Source: Pseudomonas putida S13.1.2 (GTDB taxonomy: Bacteria; Pseudomonadota; Gammaproteobacteria; Pseudomonadales; Pseudomonadaceae). Taken from it: DNA of 64,000 nt. The position numbers were made by a program, and so were the translations under genes. Below are positions 60,926-64,000 of this stretch, in pieces (the stretch's first letter is position 1; every line of letters starts with the position of its first letter). The stretch spans positions 1,674,001 through 1,738,000 of the forward strand of contig NZ_CP010979.1 of NCBI RefSeq assembly GCF_000498395.2. The letters run 5' to 3'. The notes under the pieces were generated by a model, which searched no databases, was not told where the DNA came from, and saw only the letters and a list, made by a program, of their open reading frames with translations.

Positions 60926-62212
60926 ATGCGTGATTCATCTTCTGCCTTGCGTGTCTCGATTATCGGTGGCGGTATTGCCGGCATCGCCCTCGCTCTCAAT
61001 CTTTGCCGACATACTCACCTAAACGTTCAATTATTTGAAGCCGCCCCCGCATTTGGCGAAGTGGGCGCTGGCGTTTCGTTTGGCGCTAACGCGGTTAGAG
61101 CAATCGCGGGTTTAGGTATTGCAGGGCATTACCGAAAGATCGCTGATTGCACACCCGCTCCATGGCAAGACATCTGGTTTGAGTGGCGCCTTGGCAGCAA
61201 TGCCCACTATTTGGGTAACAGCGTTGCGGAGGGGGTCGGCCAGTCTTCGGTCCATCGCGCTGATTTTCTGGATGCGCTGGCCAGGCAGTTGCCATCGGGT
61301 ATTGCTCAGTTTGGGAAGCGTGCGCAACAGGTGATTCAGAATGAGGAGGGGGTTCGCGTAACGTTTTCTGATGGTAGTGAGCATCACTGTGATTTGTTGA
61401 TCGGCGCCGACGGCATCAAGTCATCGATTCGTGACCATGTGCTGCAGGGCTTGCAGCAACCCTTGGTTTCACCCCGGTTCAGTGGTACTTGCGCCTATCG
61501 CGGCCTTATTGACAGCCAGCAGTTACGCCGCACCTACCGGGCGCGCGGGGTCGATGAACACCTACTGAATGTGCCGCAGATGTATCTCGGCCTGGATGGT
61601 CATATCCTTACCTTCCCTGTCAAACAGGGGAGGCTGATCAATGTGGTCGCATTCACCTCCAATCGTACCCATTCCGAACCAACCTGGCCGAGTGATGAGC
61701 CTTGGGTTAGGACTGCAAGTCAAACAGAAATGCTGCAGGCGTTTGCGGGCTGGGGCGACGCAGCACGCATCCTGTTGGAGGCTATTGCGAGCCCATCGTT
61801 ATGGGCACTGCACGACCTCCCAGAGCTGCCAGGTTACACGCATGGGCGCGTGGCCGTGATCGGCGACGCGGCCCATGCAATGCTGCCGCATCAAGGTGCG
61901 GGCGCTGGTCAAGGCCTAGAAGACGCCTGGCTACTCGCGCGCCTACTTGCCTACCCACAAGTGGTCAACAAGAATCCTGAAGCTGTGCTGGAAGCGTATG
62001 ACGCCGTACGCCGTCCACGCGCCTGCCGCGCCCAAAGAACGTCGTGGGAGGCGGGCGAGCTTTATGAGTTTCGTAACCGTGATGTACTAGATAACCAGCA
62101 AATGTTGGGCAAAGCGCTGAGCGAGCGATTCGACTGGCTATGGCAGCACGATATGCACGTCGATCTACTTGAGGCTATGAAAATCCTGGGGTTGCATGTC
62201 CAGGCAGCGTGA
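60926..62212 (+). CDS. Salicylate hydroxylase-like FAD monooxygenase
   Basis: This 428-residue flavoprotein is close in length and layout to NahG/SalA and other single-component hydroxybenzoate hydroxylases. The FAD motif reads VSIIGGGIAGIALALNLCRH (G14, G16, G19), with GVGQSSVHRADFLDALARQL, LLIGADGIKSSIRDHVLQG and VAVIGDAAHAMLPHQGAGAG. Salicylate hydroxylase converts salicylate to catechol with loss of CO2; close relatives such as 6-hydroxynicotinate 3-monooxygenase share this pattern, so the substrate is not fixed. The divergent NahR-like gene supports a salicylate-like inducer. Confidence 0.88.
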   Translation: MRDSSSALRVSIIGGGIAGIALALNLCRHTHLNVQLFEAAPAFGEVGAGVSFGANAVRAIAGLGIAGHYRKIADCTPAPWQDIWFEWRLGSNAHYLGNSVAEGVGQSSVHRADFLDALARQLPSGIAQFGKRAQQVIQNEEGVRVTFSDGSEHHCDLLIGADGIKSSIRDHVLQGLQQPLVSPRFSGTCAYRGLIDSQQLRRTYRARGVDEHLLNVPQMYLGLDGHILTFPVKQGRLINVVAFTSNRTHSEPTWPSDEPWVRTASQTEMLQAFAGWGDAARILLEAIASPSLWALHDLPELPGYTHGRVAVIGDAAHAMLPHQGAGAGQGLEDAWLLARLLAYPQVVNKNPEAVLEAYDAVRRPRACRAQRTSWEAGELYEFRNRDVLDNQQMLGKALSERFDWLWQHDMHVDLLEAMKILGLHVQAA

Positions 62213-62420
62213 TATCACAAGGGAGCGGACCAATGTATAAGTCCACTCAATACCTGCTCAGCCCTGATGATTATTGGTGCTCACACGCAACAGTGTTTAG
62301 TGATTTGCTCGACTAGTCATCCAAGTGGGCAATTCCCTAAAGTTTACTCAAATATCGACTCCATAGTCTTTTTTTAGATGTTGCGCCTGAAAATATTCAA
62401 ATAACAACAAGGAACACGTC

Positions 62421-63185
62421 ATGAGCGATCGTTTGAAAGCCAAGGTCTGCATTATTACGGGTACCGGTGGCTCAATGGGCCGAGCCGCTGCGCTTATGTT
62501 TGCTCGGCAGGGCGCCAAGGTTGTTGGCTGCGATGTGTATCCGGAATCTTCCGAAGAGACAGTGGAGATGGTCAGAGGAGAGGGCGGCGATATGGTCTCC
62601 CTCAGTCGTTGCGACCTGACCGACCCAGCCAGTTGTGCCAAGCTGGTTGATCTTGCTGTATCAACCTATGGCCGTGTGGACGTGCTGTTCAACAATGCTG
62701 CAATGGCCTATTTTGGATGGATTGATCAGATCTCCGATGACGACTGGCACCGCACCATCGATCAGGAAGTGAACCTGGTCTTTCACATGGTGCGGGCCGC
62801 ATGGCCTGAACTGATCAAGTCGCCGGGTGCGTCGATCATCAATACGGCGTCTGTGTCAGCGTGGTCCACATACAAACTGCTGCCCGGGATTGCCCACTCG
62901 GCGGCGAAAGGCGCCGTGCTGTCCATGACTCGCCAGTTGGCGCTGGAGGGGCGAGTCCATGGACTGCGGGCCAACAGCATTTCCCCCGGCCTGATCGAGT
63001 CCAAGCAAACCATTCCGCTGCTCCAAGATCCCGTATGGGCCGAGACCATGGTAGGCAAGGTCATGCTGGGGCGCATGGGAAAACCGGAAGAAGTCGCTGC
63101 CACGGCGCTATTCCTGGCCTCGGATGAAAGCTCATTCATCACCGGTACGGATATCCGCGTGGACGGCGGTACTACTGCCTGGTAG
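62421..63185 (+). CDS. SDR-family protein with His in place of the catalytic tyrosine
   Basis: This 254-residue SDR has a cofactor motif TGTGGSMGRAAALMF, FNNAAMAYFGWIDQIS, NTASVSAWSTYKLLPG and the active-site helix as GIAHSAAKGAVLSMTRQL, so the usual YxxxK is HxxxK (H159, K163). The C-terminus reads FITGTDIRVDGGTTAW. Such a change may lower or alter activity, although whole SDR subgroups carry it. It starts at ATG 62421 with aacaagga upstream, after a 208-base gap with no gene. The outer-membrane gene follows at 63364. Confidence 0.87.
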   Translation: MSDRLKAKVCIITGTGGSMGRAAALMFARQGAKVVGCDVYPESSEETVEMVRGEGGDMVSLSRCDLTDPASCAKLVDLAVSTYGRVDVLFNNAAMAYFGWIDQISDDDWHRTIDQEVNLVFHMVRAAWPELIKSPGASIINTASVSAWSTYKLLPGIAHSAAKGAVLSMTRQLALEGRVHGLRANSISPGLIESKQTIPLLQDPVWAETMVGKVMLGRMGKPEEVAATALFLASDESSFITGTDIRVDGGTTAW

Positions 63186-63363
63186 CGATCAAGCATGATG
63201 GCTGCGGCATTCTCATTAAGCCGAGAGTGCCGCGGCCAACTGAAGTATTTCCCCCGAATCTGAGCAAGTTACCTGGCACCAGGAGGAACACTGCTGCCTG
63301 AAATCAAGCATCCACTACATGAATCTTCGTAATTAAAACAACAATCCATACGAGATCATCTTT

Positions 63364-64000
63364 ATGCTGCGTGCCCCTGCGTTGCTGACCGGCAACCGTT
63401 TCCCTGTTTTTTGTGCAGCCGCCACCCTGCTGTTGAATGCCCCCGCACACGCGACTGAATATAACGGTACTGCTTACCCTTTAGGCCTAGACACGGTACT
63501 GGCTGGCCGAATGCCACCGCCAGGGCTGACGACATTTCTCTACAGTTCTGCGTATAAGGCAACAGAGCTGAAAGACGCAAATGGTCATGAACAGTCGGGT
63601 ATTGAGGACTTCAGCATAAGCTACGAGGCTCTTGCCGTCTGCCTTGATTACGTTTACAGCGACTACACCCTATTCGGTGCAACACTCGCCAGCCGAGCGG
63701 CGCAGCCTTACATCAGCGGCCAAGTGAGTTGGTACACGAACACGCCTCAGGGCCGCGTGCGCTATAGCGGCAAAAGCGCGGGACTTGCCAATCTGGCATT
63801 TACCCCATTATTCATGGGATGGAGCTCGCCACGCGTTCACCAGATGCTGGGTGTGGATGTCTACGCCCCAACAGGTTCGTATGACAAAGACCGACTGTTC
63901 AACGCCGGGACGAATGTGTGGTCGTATTCGCCTTGGTATTCGATCACAGCCAACCCAATCGATGAACTCGAGATCAGTGCAAAGATGCTGTACATGATCA
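63364..64000 (+). CDS. MetA-pathway/SphA-type outer-membrane transporter, 3' end outside window
   Basis: The frame is open from ATG 63364 to the window end (212 complete codons), so about 100 residues of a 310-residue protein are missing. It has a signal peptide (PVFCAAATLLLNAPAHA), then TEYNGTAYPLGLDTVLAG, RMPPPGLTTFLYSSAYKAT, VDVYAPTGSYDKDRLFNAG and WSYSPWYSITANP, a clear relative of the protein at 41543. It probably takes up hydrophobic aromatics and may belong with the SDR gene 178 bases upstream. Confidence 0.85.
   Translation, partial: MLRAPALLTGNRFPVFCAAATLLLNAPAHATEYNGTAYPLGLDTVLAGRMPPPGLTTFLYSSAYKATELKDANGHEQSGIEDFSISYEALAVCLDYVYSDYTLFGATLASRAAQPYISGQVSWYTNTPQGRVRYSGKSAGLANLAFTPLFMGWSSPRVHQMLGVDVYAPTGSYDKDRLFNAGTNVWSYSPWYSITANPIDELEISAKMLYMI

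Noticed and set aside
1..64000. CRISPR arrays, tRNA or rRNA genes, phage or integrase genes
   Set aside because: I saw no repeat-spacer pattern, no cloverleaf-like gene and no integrase or phage motif on either strand.

Overview
This window looks like chromosomal DNA of a Pseudomonas, most likely of the P. putida group. The evidence is the galT-galA / galR / galBCD gallate cluster, an OprD-family porin, an imperfect palindrome built from the REP-type sequence common in that group, and a very high density of LysR regulators (nine) and MFS transporters (seven). I see no rRNA, tRNA, CRISPR array, phage gene or full insertion sequence. Almost every gene is for nutrient uptake and catabolism.

Layout. 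(1) 1-8161: an MHS-type transporter (cut by the window start), 5-oxoprolinase-type subunits B, C and A (A is split by a frameshift), a biotin carboxyl carrier protein, a biotin carboxylase, a carrier-like protein without the biotin lysine, an OprD porin and a LysR regulator. This reads as uptake and ATP/biotin-dependent opening of a lactam such as 5-oxoproline or a relative. (2) 8384-14926: gallate uptake and 4,5-cleavage (galT, galA, galR, galB, galC, galD). (3) 15010-16164: an orphan alpha-helical pore-forming-toxin-like gene. (4) 16625-21623: a sugar-acid block (UxaA-type dehydratase, ACS-type transporter, GguC-type protein, LysR). (5) 21726-21916: a MITE-like palindrome with 12-bp direct repeats. 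(6) 21972-24847: LysR, MHS transporter and type II dehydroquinase, probably quinate/shikimate use. (7) 24929-28684: a gloA / GMC dehydrogenase / gloB / cytochrome c gene string. (8) 28892-36992: a small RHH protein, an EmrAB-type efflux pair, an FAD monooxygenase, a YcaC-like hydrolase, a pirin, an Old Yellow Enzyme and a divergent LysR. (9) 37014-37752: the remnant of a semialdehyde dehydrogenase gene.

(10) 37887-63999 is a patchwork aromatic-degradation region. Its first part (37887-43796) has a beta-hydroxyacid-type dehydrogenase, a NIPSNAP protein, a two-domain extradiol dioxygenase, a YciI-like protein, a fumarylacetoacetase-type hydrolase, an outer-membrane MetA-pathway protein and an MFS carrier. 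Its second part (43979-50831) is a contiguous meta-cleavage pathway: extradiol dioxygenase, class-II-aldolase-fold putative decarboxylase, 2-hydroxymuconic semialdehyde dehydrogenase, hydratase, 4-oxalocrotonate decarboxylase, tautomerase, acylating acetaldehyde dehydrogenase and 4-hydroxy-2-oxovalerate aldolase, ending in pyruvate and acetyl-CoA. An SDR, a DUF1857-type and a SnoaL-type protein follow. Three NahR/NodD-like LysR genes, another LysR, an aromatic-acid MFS carrier, an alpha/beta hydrolase, a second pirin / YcaC-like pair, a salicylate-hydroxylase-like monooxygenase, another SDR and a second MetA-type outer-membrane protein (cut by the window end) complete it.

The best candidates for undescribed biology are the biotin-dependent lactam locus with its degenerate carrier, the two adjacent extradiol pathways with unassigned substrates, the orphan toxin, and the twice-occurring pirin / YcaC-like pair. 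All functions are from reading the sequence and knowledge of families; no database search was run.
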